Assembly: GCF_038008325.1 (NCBI RefSeq) | Contig: NZ_JBBOYW010000001.1 | Coordinates: 1,106,001-1,170,000 of the forward strand | DNA length: 64,000 nucleotides | Origin: Lysinibacillus sp. FSL K6-0232 | GTDB lineage: Bacteria > Bacillota > Bacilli > Bacillales_A > Planococcaceae | Reading direction: 5' to 3' | In this document: positions 41,305 through 48,322 of the stretch, piece after piece | Numbering within the stretch: position 1 is the stretch's first letter | Layout of the letters: each line of letters begins with the position of its first letter | The notes under the pieces: generated by a model | Seen by the model: only the letters and a program-made list of their open reading frames with translations | Databases searched by the model: none | Told to the model about the DNA's origin: nothing | Position numbers and translations under genes: made by a program

Positions 41305-41594
41305 AGATATTTTAATAAGATAGCATTTGTTCAAGCTATTATTAGATAGGAGATTGGCATTTATTTTCAATGTGGATAAGTGACAACAGCCCTCCATAAA
41401 ACCTTTACCCAAAAGGTAACACTTTATTAAACTGGCGAGGAAGGTACTTGATTCCCGGGGATAGCGAGACATGTCACCCTCTCTAAATGGAGAGGTAGCG
41501 AAGGAAGCCGCTCTGCACATGCTCATAGGAAAGCAAGTAGCCTGCAATGAAATCCATTTCCTTTTAATTGACTGTTTTGCTATTCAACACAATT
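41305..41594. other. Non-coding region between mlpA and the ABC cluster
   Basis: There is no credible gene in these 290 bases. The region holds a 95-base nested inverted repeat (41445-41539) and ends at the shared terminator. Confidence 0.5.
41445..41539. repeat. Second 95-base nested inverted-repeat element
   Basis: Outer arms TACTTG/CAAGTA (41445-41450, 41534-41539) with TTCC/GGAA just inside. Next come GAG/CTC and CATGT/ACATG, and a central CTCTC/GAGAG hairpin. Size and nested layout resemble the element at 24108-24202, although the sequences differ, so a shared origin is uncertain. Confidence 0.55.
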
Positions 41595-41629
41595 AAAAAT
41601 AGGCTGCCAAATAAGGCAGCCTATTTTTT
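41595..41629. terminator. Bidirectional terminator between mlpA and the reverse-strand ABC cluster
   Basis: AAAAATAGGCTGCC pairs with GGCAGCCTATTTTT around AAATAA, with A and T runs on both sides, so it can end transcripts from both converging units. Confidence 0.9.
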
Positions 41630-41644
41630 GATGAATATTTAGCT

Positions 41645-42259
41645 TTAGCAAATTTCCTTTGCCAAATATAAATAAAGACATTTGTGAAACACAAGAAAAG
41701 TGATGAGGATACTAACCAGTGTTGGTATGAATAAGATAATTAAATTTGCAGCTACTAGTGATAAATAATAATGAATAACAAAATTTAGCAGAATGATAAG
41801 CACAATAGCTGTAAGCATTCTAACCGTTCTCATTCTCTCTGTTTCATCAAGATGCTGAATATAAAATTGACTACAGATAAGTAAAGAGGCGCTACTTATA
41901 TAAGCAAAGTACATAGCAAGATGCTCGATAAAATTTTCAGATGCATCAGGTTGTGTGAAATACATAGGCGCAAGGATAGTAAAGAGCAATGCAATAAGGC
42001 CATAGCAAAATAAAAAATCGGATTGCAATTGTGTTTTCTTTAATAGAGGTAGCGTATTGACATACATTGTCCACTTTACTTGACGGTCGCCTTTATATAA
42101 ATTATCTACGATGTTGGCAGAAATAACGACAACAAATAATCCGATAGAAGGACTATCTACAAAAGGTAAATGTACAAAATGAAGAAGTAAACATATCGTC
42201 ATTGTAAAAAGAATAGTCCATTTTTGTACGACAATTCTTTGTAACAACAGTGCTCGCAT
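41645..42259 (-). CDS. ABC-2 type permease, second of a pair
   Basis: The 204-residue membrane protein has about six helices. It carries 'YKGDRQVKWTMYVNTLPLLKK', which parallels the ABC2_membrane_5-type motif in the next gene upstream (D-x-x-x-K-W-x-x-Y-x-N-T-L-P), so the two permeases look like diverged duplicates. It is the last gene of a four-gene reverse-strand operon. It probably forms a heterodimeric permease with its neighbour for the ATPase encoded at 42899. The substrate is unknown. Confidence 0.8.
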   Translation of the reverse strand: MRALLLQRIVVQKWTILFTMTICLLLHFVHLPFVDSPSIGLFVVVISANIVDNLYKGDRQVKWTMYVNTLPLLKKTQLQSDFLFCYGLIALLFTILAPMYFTQPDASENFIEHLAMYFAYISSASLLICSQFYIQHLDETERMRTVRMLTAIVLIILLNFVIHYYLSLVAANLIILFIPTLVSILITFLVFHKCLYLYLAKEIC

Positions 42260-42269
42260 GAGATCCCTC

Positions 42270-42896
42270 CTAAAACTCTTTTCTTTTATAAATAGCAGTA
42301 GAAACTAGAGAGGAGAGGCAGAGCAGTATTAGCCCGCCCAAAGGTGCTAAATAGACGTATTGCTTTAAATATAGAAACGTTTGAGTCATATCAGGGATAT
42401 ATTCTTTAAATATCCCCGTTAAGAAACCAGGGATAAAACAAAACGCAATGAGGACTATTCTTCCTTTAATAGAGCCAAATTTAATATAGATAGGTAGTAA
42501 TACGGCTAATAAACAGAGCGCCGATGTTATGATCAAATTAAACGTTAGGAAAAATTCTAAAGTGATGTCGTTTTTGGTAAAAAAATTGATAAAAAATAGG
42601 ATAGGTAATGCCATAACAAGTCCGAAAATCATTAACATCACACTAAGTATATATTTACTAAAAACGATATCTGCTTTAGAAATTGGTAAAGTATTAGCGT
42701 ATTTATCCCACTTACTTTGTTCATCGTAGCTAAGCGCAGTTATCGCTTGTATCGTAACAATAAAAACAATAACAGCTAGAAGCATTGCGCTTTGCTGCAT
42801 AAAAATAGCCATCATAAGAAGAAATATAAGAACAAATGCTTGTGCTTTCATTTGTCGTTGAATGGTCATTAAATCTTTTAGGATAAGTCCTACCAT
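42270..42896 (-). CDS. ABC-2 type permease, first of a pair
   Basis: The 208-residue protein has about six membrane helices and the motif 'SYDEQSKWDKYANTLPISK', typical of ABC2_membrane_5 permeases such as staphylococcal PmtB and Ytr-type systems. It starts 2 bases after the ATPase gene (reading on the - strand) and ends 10 bases before the second permease. Exporters of this class move peptides or similar amphipathic compounds in some bacteria; that is family knowledge, not shown here. Confidence 0.85.
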   Translation of the reverse strand: MVGLILKDLMTIQRQMKAQAFVLIFLLMMAIFMQQSAMLLAVIVFIVTIQAITALSYDEQSKWDKYANTLPISKADIVFSKYILSVMLMIFGLVMALPILFFINFFTKNDITLEFFLTFNLIITSALCLLAVLLPIYIKFGSIKGRIVLIAFCFIPGFLTGIFKEYIPDMTQTFLYLKQYVYLAPLGGLILLCLSSLVSTAIYKRKEF

Positions 42897-42898
42897 AT

Positions 42899-43741
42899 TT
42901 AAACACTACCTTTCACGAAAAATAGCATGATATCTTCTATAGAAGGCCTTTCAAGTCTGAAAGCCTCATTTACTTCATTTTTCAGAACTAATGCTTCTAT
43001 TCCAAACGCACCAGGACGGGTTCTTAGAATAGCATGCTCTGGCAAGTCGTTTACTTCCTCACTGTTACCTTTGAAAATACCATATTCATATAATAGAGCA
43101 TCTTTACTCTCGCTCAATAAAATCTCACCATTATGAATTAACGTAATATAGTCAGCAATTTTTTCTAAATCGCTTGTAATATGCGAAGAAAATAAAATGC
43201 TGTGCGTTTCATCCTGCATAAATGCTAAAAATAAATCCAGAATTTCATCCCGAATAATAGGGTCTAATCCACTTGTTGGCTCATCTAAAATCAATAATTT
43301 TGGATGATGTGCCAATGCTAAGGCAATTGATAGCTTCATCCTCATTCCTCGTGATAGTTCCTTTATCTTCTTCCTCTTTGGCACCTTAAATTGAGCTAAT
43401 CTTTCAAAATAATAGTCTGAATCCCATGTTTGAAATACTTTTCTCATGATTTTGTCGAGTTGCGTCGCATTTAGCGTTTCTGGTACATGTAAATCGTCAA
43501 ATACAACGCCGATGTCGTTTTTTATCGATAGTTCGTTTTCGACATGATCTTTGCCAAATAGCAAAATTTCGCCATATTCTTTTTTTATTAAATTCAGCAT
43601 GCATTTTATCGTTGTTGATTTGCCAGCCCCGTTTTCTCCAACAAAACCCATTACCGTGCCTTGAGGGACGGAAAAACTTATATCTTTAAGAAAAAAGCCT
43701 TCAAAGCCCTTATGTAGATCATGAATTTCAATGGCATTCAT
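42899..43741 (-). CDS. ABC exporter ATP-binding protein
   Basis: The 280-residue ATPase has Walker A 'GFVGENGAGKSTTIK', a Q loop, the variant signature 'KELSRGMRMKLSIALAL' (LSRG in place of LSGG) and Walker B 'LLILDEPTSGLDP'. A C-terminal extension of about 60 residues follows the H loop ('LFSSHITSDLEK'). It is encoded just after the GntR regulator and drives the two permeases downstream. Order (GntR, ATPase, permease) matches YtrA/PmtR-controlled exporters. Confidence 0.9.
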   Translation of the reverse strand: MNAIEIHDLHKGFEGFFLKDISFSVPQGTVMGFVGENGAGKSTTIKCMLNLIKKEYGEILLFGKDHVENELSIKNDIGVVFDDLHVPETLNATQLDKIMRKVFQTWDSDYYFERLAQFKVPKRKKIKELSRGMRMKLSIALALAHHPKLLILDEPTSGLDPIIRDEILDLFLAFMQDETHSILFSSHITSDLEKIADYITLIHNGEILLSESKDALLYEYGIFKGNSEEVNDLPEHAILRTRPGAFGIEALVLKNEVNEAFRLERPSIEDIMLFFVKGSV

Positions 43742-43742
43742 A

Positions 43743-44120
43743 TTACTTATCCTCCTCTAACATTAAAGATAGTAGTTCTTGTAATTCTTCACTAGAAAGT
43801 CCAGCGGTTTTCGCTATTTTTGCTGCCTTTTGCAAATGCCCCTCTACTTGCCGTAATAGCTCCTCACGTAGAAAGTCTTGATTTCGTTCTGTGACAAAGC
43901 TCCCTTTACCAGCGACAGTTTCAATGAAACCATCTCGCTCTAAATCAGCATAGGCACGTTTAGTGGTCATCACACTTATTTTTAAATCCTTTGCTAAAGC
44001 GCGGATAGACGGTAGTGCATCACCAGCCTGTAATTTATTAGCTAAAATAGCCTCTTTGAGCTGTATGGTGATTTGCTCATAAATAGGTTTTTCACTCGCA
44101 TTACTTAAATGGATATGCAC
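43743..44120 (-). CDS. GntR-family regulator, YtrA subfamily
   Basis: The 125-residue protein starts at GTG 44120 with AGAGGTGATG upstream. It has an N-terminal winged helix with 'PIYEQITIQLKEAILANKLQ', 'ALPSIRALAKDLKISVMTTKRAYADLERDGF' elements and 'VAGKGSFVTE'. The short helical C-terminal part lacks a large effector domain, which is the YtrA subfamily pattern. It is the first gene of the ABC operon, and a palindrome overlapping its promoter (44140-44162) is the likely self-operator. Confidence 0.92.
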   Translation of the reverse strand: MHIHLSNASEKPIYEQITIQLKEAILANKLQAGDALPSIRALAKDLKISVMTTKRAYADLERDGFIETVAGKGSFVTERNQDFLREELLRQVEGHLQKAAKIAKTAGLSSEELQELLSLMLEEDK

Positions 44121-44139
44121 AAATCATCACCTCTTATAA

Positions 44140-44162
44140 CTGTATATATACACTATATACAG
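44140..44162 (-). promoter_or_regulatory. Operator palindrome for the GntR/ABC operon
   Basis: CTGTATATA-TACAC-TATATACAG is a perfect inverted repeat with 9-base arms. It covers the -10 of the reverse-strand promoter, so binding of the GntR protein would block RNA polymerase. Confidence 0.75.
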
Positions 44163-44180
44163 AAGGCGATGGAAATGCAA
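44152..44180 (-). promoter_or_regulatory. Sigma-A promoter for the GntR/ABC operon
   Basis: On the - strand, TTGCAT (44180-44175), a 17-base spacer and TATAGT (44157-44152) match consensus. The start would lie about 25 bases before the GTG of the regulator gene. Confidence 0.75.
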
Positions 44181-44205
44181 CATATTCGTACTTTAGGTAG
44201 GGGTC

Positions 44206-44233
44206 ACGATTTGCAAAAAGTCCGCATATATTG
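44206..44233 (+). promoter_or_regulatory. Candidate sigma-K promoter for ymxH-dpaA-dpaB
   Basis: AC at 44206-44207, a 17-base spacer and CATATATTG (44225-44233) match the sigma-K pattern AC-N16/17-CATANNNTA except the last base. It lies 30 bases before ymxH. The B. subtilis dipicolinate synthase operon is transcribed in the mother cell by sigma-K. Confidence 0.45.
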
Positions 44234-44262
44234 AGGTAACGGCTCAAGGAGGGAGATGAGGC

Positions 44263-44526
44263 ATGCTACTATCTGAGATGGTGGATAAGGAGTTAATTCA
44301 AATTGAGGGTGGCGTACATTTTGGCATCCTGGCACATACAGAATGCCTATTAGATGTGCAAACAGGAAAAATACATGGTTTTGAAATTGTGAAAGATAAA
44401 CTACCATTCCAAAAAAAGAAAATGAAAGTTAGTGAAATGATACCTTGGCACGAAATTATTTTAATTGGTGAAGATCGTATTTTATTTAATAAGACATCTA
44501 CAGTACAGTCAGAATATTTACAGTGA
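44263..44526 (+). CDS. ymxH: YlmC/YmxH-family PRC-barrel protein
   Basis: This 87-residue PRC-barrel-like protein contains 'LLSEMVDKELIQIEGGVHFG' and 'VSEMIPWHEIILIGEDRIL', the YlmC/YmxH family features. Its function is unknown. A strong AAGGAGGGAG precedes the ATG. It is 9 bases before dpaA, its usual neighbour in Bacillus, so it probably shares sporulation-time transcription. Confidence 0.9.
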   Translation: MLLSEMVDKELIQIEGGVHFGILAHTECLLDVQTGKIHGFEIVKDKLPFQKKKMKVSEMIPWHEIILIGEDRILFNKTSTVQSEYLQ

Positions 44527-44535
44527 GGTGAGCTT

Positions 44536-45315
44536 TTGGAAAACGAAAAATGGCTTGTTATCGGTGAGGACTCCCGATTAAAGGAACTAGCTACAATGCT
44601 AAGAAGTCCATCGAGAACAGTATTTTATAAAAGAACAACCGTATGGAACGAAGAGTTAAATAAACTTGTTTTAGAATTCCAGCCTAATAAAATCGTATTA
44701 CCTATTCTTCCATTAAAAATAGAAGTTGAGCAGCTCTATGGTATATCACAAGTGAAATTTTATACAGGTCGATTAACAATGCATTGGAAGCAATTACTAG
44801 AGAAAAATGAATCTATTTGCTATTTACAACAAGAATCATTTATTTGGCAGAATGCGCGGTTAACAGCGGAGGGATTTATCGCCACGTTTTACGGACTCGA
44901 GCAAAAATGTATTTACGGACAAAATTTTACAATCGCAGGCTTTGGACGCATCGCCAAAATGCTCGCCTCTTTACTTGTTAAAATGGGAGCCGATGTGCAT
45001 ATTGTTGCACGCTCTGTTGTGCAAATAAGTGAAGCAAAAGCATATGGTTATAAAGCAACAAACATAGATGACCGCCAATGGTCGATTCATAATAGTATTT
45101 TTATTAATACCATTCCAGCTAAATGGATTACAGAGTCCTTTAAGGAGCATGTTCCAGCCGTTTTATATGATTTAGCATCAGAGCCAGGCTGTTTAGATAT
45201 AGATGCCGAACAACTGCAAACGTATGTACTATTACCATCATTGCCTGGGAAATACTTTGCACATGATGCTGCTAAAATATTGTGCAAAGCGATAGAGGAG
45301 GAAGAAAATTGTTAA
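44536..45315 (+). CDS. dpaA: Dipicolinate synthase subunit A
   Basis: DpaA and DpaB together make dipicolinic acid from the DapA product in the mother cell of the sporulating cell. The 259-residue product starts at TTG 44536. It has an N-terminal variable domain and a C-terminal Rossmann domain with 'FTIAGFGRIAKMLASLLVKMGADVHIVARS' elements, 'FINTIPAKWI' and 'VLYDLASEPGCLD'. It is shorter than the roughly 297-residue B. subtilis protein, mainly in the N-terminal half. It overlaps dpaB. Confidence 0.93.
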   Translation: MENEKWLVIGEDSRLKELATMLRSPSRTVFYKRTTVWNEELNKLVLEFQPNKIVLPILPLKIEVEQLYGISQVKFYTGRLTMHWKQLLEKNESICYLQQESFIWQNARLTAEGFIATFYGLEQKCIYGQNFTIAGFGRIAKMLASLLVKMGADVHIVARSVVQISEAKAYGYKATNIDDRQWSIHNSIFINTIPAKWITESFKEHVPAVLYDLASEPGCLDIDAEQLQTYVLLPSLPGKYFAHDAAKILCKAIEEEENC

Positions 45316-45899
45316 CGGGAAAACGAATTGGGCTAGGTATTACAGCCTCCCATTGTACGTATGAAGATGTTATACCTAAAATTCAAAATTTTATTGATGT
45401 AGGAGCGAGCGTTATTCCCATTATTACACACTCCGTTTTACATGCTGCTACACGCTTCGGTACTGGAGAGGAATGGGTGGCAAAAATAGAGGCATTAACA
45501 GGAGAAAAGGTCGTTTCCTCTATCAAAGAGGCAGAGCCATTTGGACCATCCAATCCATTAGATGCAATGGTCATTGCACCAATGACAGGAAATAGCATTA
45601 GTAAATTTGCCAATGCAGCAACAGATAGCCCTGTATTAATGGCTGCAAAAGCAACATTACGTAATGGCTCACCTGTTGTATTAGGCATTTCAACAAATGA
45701 TGCTCTTGGGTTAAATGGCATTAATATTATGAAATTATTAAATGCCAAAAATATTTATTTTATCCCATTTGGTCAGGATGCCCCACACTCCAAACCGAAT
45801 TCATTAATTGCTGATTTTGACCAAATGGTAGCAACTGTTCATGCAGCAATTACGCAAAAAAAGCAATTACAGCCACTCTTGATACAATATTTTAAATAA
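45309..45899 (+). CDS. dpaB: Dipicolinate synthase subunit B
   Basis: DpaB is the flavoprotein-fold partner of DpaA. I chose TTG 45309 (196 residues) because GAGGAGGAAG lies just upstream and the protein then begins 'MLTGKRIGLGITASHCTYED' like Bacillus SpoVFB; an earlier in-frame start at 45282 lies inside dpaA. Further motifs are 'LDAMVIAPMTGNSISKFANA' and 'LGISTNDALGLNGINIMKL'. It overlaps dpaA by seven bases. Confidence 0.95.
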   Translation: MLTGKRIGLGITASHCTYEDVIPKIQNFIDVGASVIPIITHSVLHAATRFGTGEEWVAKIEALTGEKVVSSIKEAEPFGPSNPLDAMVIAPMTGNSISKFANAATDSPVLMAAKATLRNGSPVVLGISTNDALGLNGINIMKLLNAKNIYFIPFGQDAPHSKPNSLIADFDQMVATVHAAITQKKQLQPLLIQYFK

Positions 45900-45930
45900 A
45901 TTATAGATTACACACAATTTTCAGTATTTT

Positions 45931-45941
45931 TATGATACAAT
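45931..45941 (+). promoter_or_regulatory. Extended -10 promoter for asd
   Basis: TATGA-TACAAT fits the Bacillus TRTGN extended -10 pattern, 40 bases before asd. It would let asd-dapA be made in growing cells independently of the sporulation promoter upstream. Confidence 0.5.
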
Positions 45942-45981
45942 AGCACACATTATGGAACTTGTATTCAAGGAGAGATGATAG

Positions 45982-47019
45982 ATGACAAAGCAGTTAACAG
46001 TTGCTGTTGTTGGAGCAACAGGGGCAGTAGGCTCAAAAATGATGGAGCAATTAATTAAACGTAAATTTCCAATAGGGACAATTAAATTTTTAGCTTCTGC
46101 ACGTTCAGCAGGCAAACCAATCGAATTTAATGGTCAAACATATACAATTGAAGAAGCGACACCTGAAGCTTTTGAAGGCGTCAATGTCGCTTTATTCTCA
46201 GCAGGTGGTTCCGTATCAGCTGCACTTGCACCAGAGGCAGCTAAGCGTGGGGCAGTTGTGATTGATAATACGAGTCATTTCCGTATGGACCCAGAAGTAC
46301 CGCTTGTTGTACCTGAAGTGAACCGTGGCGACCTTGCCAAACATAAAGGCATTATCGCTAATCCAAACTGTTCAACAATTCAAATGGTAGCTGCACTTGA
46401 ACCAATTCGCGCTGCATTTGGTTTAACAAAAGTACTTGTTTCAACATATCAAGCTGTTTCAGGTGCAGGTATTTCTGCTATTCAAGAATTAAAAACACAA
46501 AGTGCTAATTGGGAAGCTGGCAAGAATGTAGAAGCAAGTATTTTACCAGCTGCTAGTGATCAACGCCATTACCCAATCGCTCGTAATGTCATCCCACAAA
46601 TCGATAAATTCACAGATAACGGATTTACATACGAAGAAATGAAAATGATTAATGAAACAAAAAAAATTATGCATGCACCAGAACTAAATGTAGCTGCTAC
46701 TTGTGTTCGTGTGCCAGTTGTTTCAGGTCACTCTGAATCTGTTTATATTGAAGTAGAAAAAGACGCATCAGTGCAAGATATTTTTGACGTACTACGTCAT
46801 GCACCAGGAATAGTATTGCAGGATGATATTGCAACACAAACTTACCCAATGCCAATTTATGCAGAAGGGGAGGACGCTACTTTTGTAGGACGTATCCGTC
46901 AAGATTTAGATAACAGCAAAGGATTCCATTTATGGATTGTTTCCGACAATTTATTAAAAGGTGCTGCATTAAACTCTATCCAAATTGCAGAAGCAATGCT
47001 TGAGGATAACTTACTATAA
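45982..47019 (+). CDS. asd: Aspartate-semialdehyde dehydrogenase
   Basis: Asd reduces aspartyl phosphate to aspartate semialdehyde, the shared precursor of lysine, threonine, methionine and diaminopimelate. The 345-residue enzyme has the NADP loop 'VVGATGAVGSKM', catalytic Cys130 in 'ANPNCSTIQMV' and 'VSTYQAVSGAGISAI'. AAGGAGAG precedes the ATG. It is followed 20 bases later by dapA, with no aspartokinase gene between them. Confidence 0.98.
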   Translation: MTKQLTVAVVGATGAVGSKMMEQLIKRKFPIGTIKFLASARSAGKPIEFNGQTYTIEEATPEAFEGVNVALFSAGGSVSAALAPEAAKRGAVVIDNTSHFRMDPEVPLVVPEVNRGDLAKHKGIIANPNCSTIQMVAALEPIRAAFGLTKVLVSTYQAVSGAGISAIQELKTQSANWEAGKNVEASILPAASDQRHYPIARNVIPQIDKFTDNGFTYEEMKMINETKKIMHAPELNVAATCVRVPVVSGHSESVYIEVEKDASVQDIFDVLRHAPGIVLQDDIATQTYPMPIYAEGEDATFVGRIRQDLDNSKGFHLWIVSDNLLKGAALNSIQIAEAMLEDNLL

Positions 47020-47039
47020 GCTATAAGAGGGGTGTAAGG

Positions 47040-47939
47040 ATGAATTTAGGTCGAATTGGAACGGCTATGATTACGCCGTTTAAAGATGATGGCACAATTA
47101 ATTACCCAGAATTAGAACGCATTATTAATCATTTAATTGACAATGGTACAGATTGTATCGTTGCTTGTGGTACGACCTCTGAAAACCCAACAATGTCAAC
47201 TGAAGAAAAAATCGAGGTTGTACGTTTTACTGTAGAGAAAGTAGCAGGTCGAGTACCTGTTATTGCAGGGACAGGAGATAATGAAACAGCTTATTCCATT
47301 ATGATGACACATAAGGCAGAGGAAAATGGTGCAGATGGTATTATGCTTGTAGCACCATATTACAATAAGCCAAATCAACGAGGTATTTATGCCCACTTTG
47401 AAACAATTGCTAAGCAAACAAATTTACCTGTGATGCTTTATAATGTTCCTGGGCGCACAGGTGTGAATGTTGCCTATGAAACTTCTGTTGCCTTAAGTAA
47501 GATTCCTAATATTGCTTGGATTAAGGAAGCAAGTGGCAATTTAGATCAGATGGGCGACATTATTGAAAATGTTGATCCTGCTGATGATTTCTTAGTGTAT
47601 AGCGGAGATGATGGTTTAACATTACCGCTGATGGCGATTGGCGGCGCTGGTGTTATTTCAGTAGCAGCCCATGTTGTTGGCAATGATATGCAGTTAATGA
47701 TTAAAGCGTTTGAAGAAGGCAATCATGAGCTAGCAGCCAAAATTCATCGAGCATTATTACCTCTAGTACGTGCGCTGTTTGCTCAACCAAACCCATCGCC
47801 AATTAAATATGCGATGACAAAGTTAGGCTTTGATACGCTCAATGTTCGTCTGCCAATGATGGAAATGACAGATGAAGAAAAGGCAAACTTTGACCGCATT
47901 TGGGATACGTATCAAGAAAAAGCGAAAAATTTTAGATAA
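47040..47939 (+). CDS. dapA: 4-hydroxy-tetrahydrodipicolinate synthase
   Basis: DapA condenses pyruvate and aspartate semialdehyde, the first step toward diaminopimelate, lysine and spore dipicolinate. The 299-residue TIM barrel has 'GTTSENPTMS', 'VMLYNVPGRTGVN' with Tyr134, and the Schiff-base Lys162 in 'AWIKEASGN'. Length fits the family. Two hairpin terminators follow. Confidence 0.98.
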   Translation: MNLGRIGTAMITPFKDDGTINYPELERIINHLIDNGTDCIVACGTTSENPTMSTEEKIEVVRFTVEKVAGRVPVIAGTGDNETAYSIMMTHKAEENGADGIMLVAPYYNKPNQRGIYAHFETIAKQTNLPVMLYNVPGRTGVNVAYETSVALSKIPNIAWIKEASGNLDQMGDIIENVDPADDFLVYSGDDGLTLPLMAIGGAGVISVAAHVVGNDMQLMIKAFEEGNHELAAKIHRALLPLVRALFAQPNPSPIKYAMTKLGFDTLNVRLPMMEMTDEEKANFDRIWDTYQEKAKNFR

Positions 47940-47951
47940 CCCACGCAATAA

Positions 47952-48000
47952 GGCTAGTAGAAAAATCAGCTTATAACGCTGATTTTCTGCTAGCTTTTTA
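47952..48000 (+). terminator. Terminator after dapA
   Basis: A long stem starting GCTAGTAGAAAA and ending TTTTCTGCTAGC, with inner ATCAGC/GCTGAT, is followed by TTTTTA. Confidence 0.85.
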
Positions 48001-48062
48001 TATATAGAAGGCTGACCTAGCAACAGGTTTGGAAAAGTGAACGAATTCAGCTTTTAACAAAG

Positions 48063-48090
48063 GGCATTGAGAAGCTCAATGTCTTTTGTT
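48063..48090 (+). terminator. Second terminator downstream of dapA
   Basis: GGCATTGAG pairs with CTCAATGTC (one G-T) around AAG, followed by TTTTGTT. Confidence 0.7.
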
Positions 48091-48247
48091 ATTCAATCAA
48101 TGAACTTTACATAATGAAAATAAGCACAAGCTTATAACAGTAATGCGAAACTTTAAAGTAGATGCCTGTCAATCTGTGTTTTTCCAGCTACCAGCAATCA
48201 AAATTAACAGGAAAATCTATTTTCACTGTGAAACATGTATTTTTAAT

Positions 48248-48276
48248 TTGTGCAAAAGCTGTGCAAACCGTATAAT
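48248..48276 (+). promoter_or_regulatory. Sigma-A promoter for rnjB
   Basis: TTGTGC (48248-48253), a 17-base spacer and a perfect TATAAT (48271-48276) lie about 45 bases before the TTG start. The region 48091-48247 contains nothing else that I can support. Confidence 0.65.
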
Positions 48277-48322
48277 AAATGTTAAGTGGTTGCTGTTCGG
48301 GATATTTTTAGGAGGAAATAAA

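Noticed and set aside
45900-45981. Lysine riboswitch before asd
   Set aside because: Only 82 bases separate dpaB and asd, and the L-box consensus is absent.
48143-48322. 60-residue N-terminal extension of RNase J2
   Set aside because: It contains a consensus promoter (48248-48276), and the family start is at the TTG after GGAGG.
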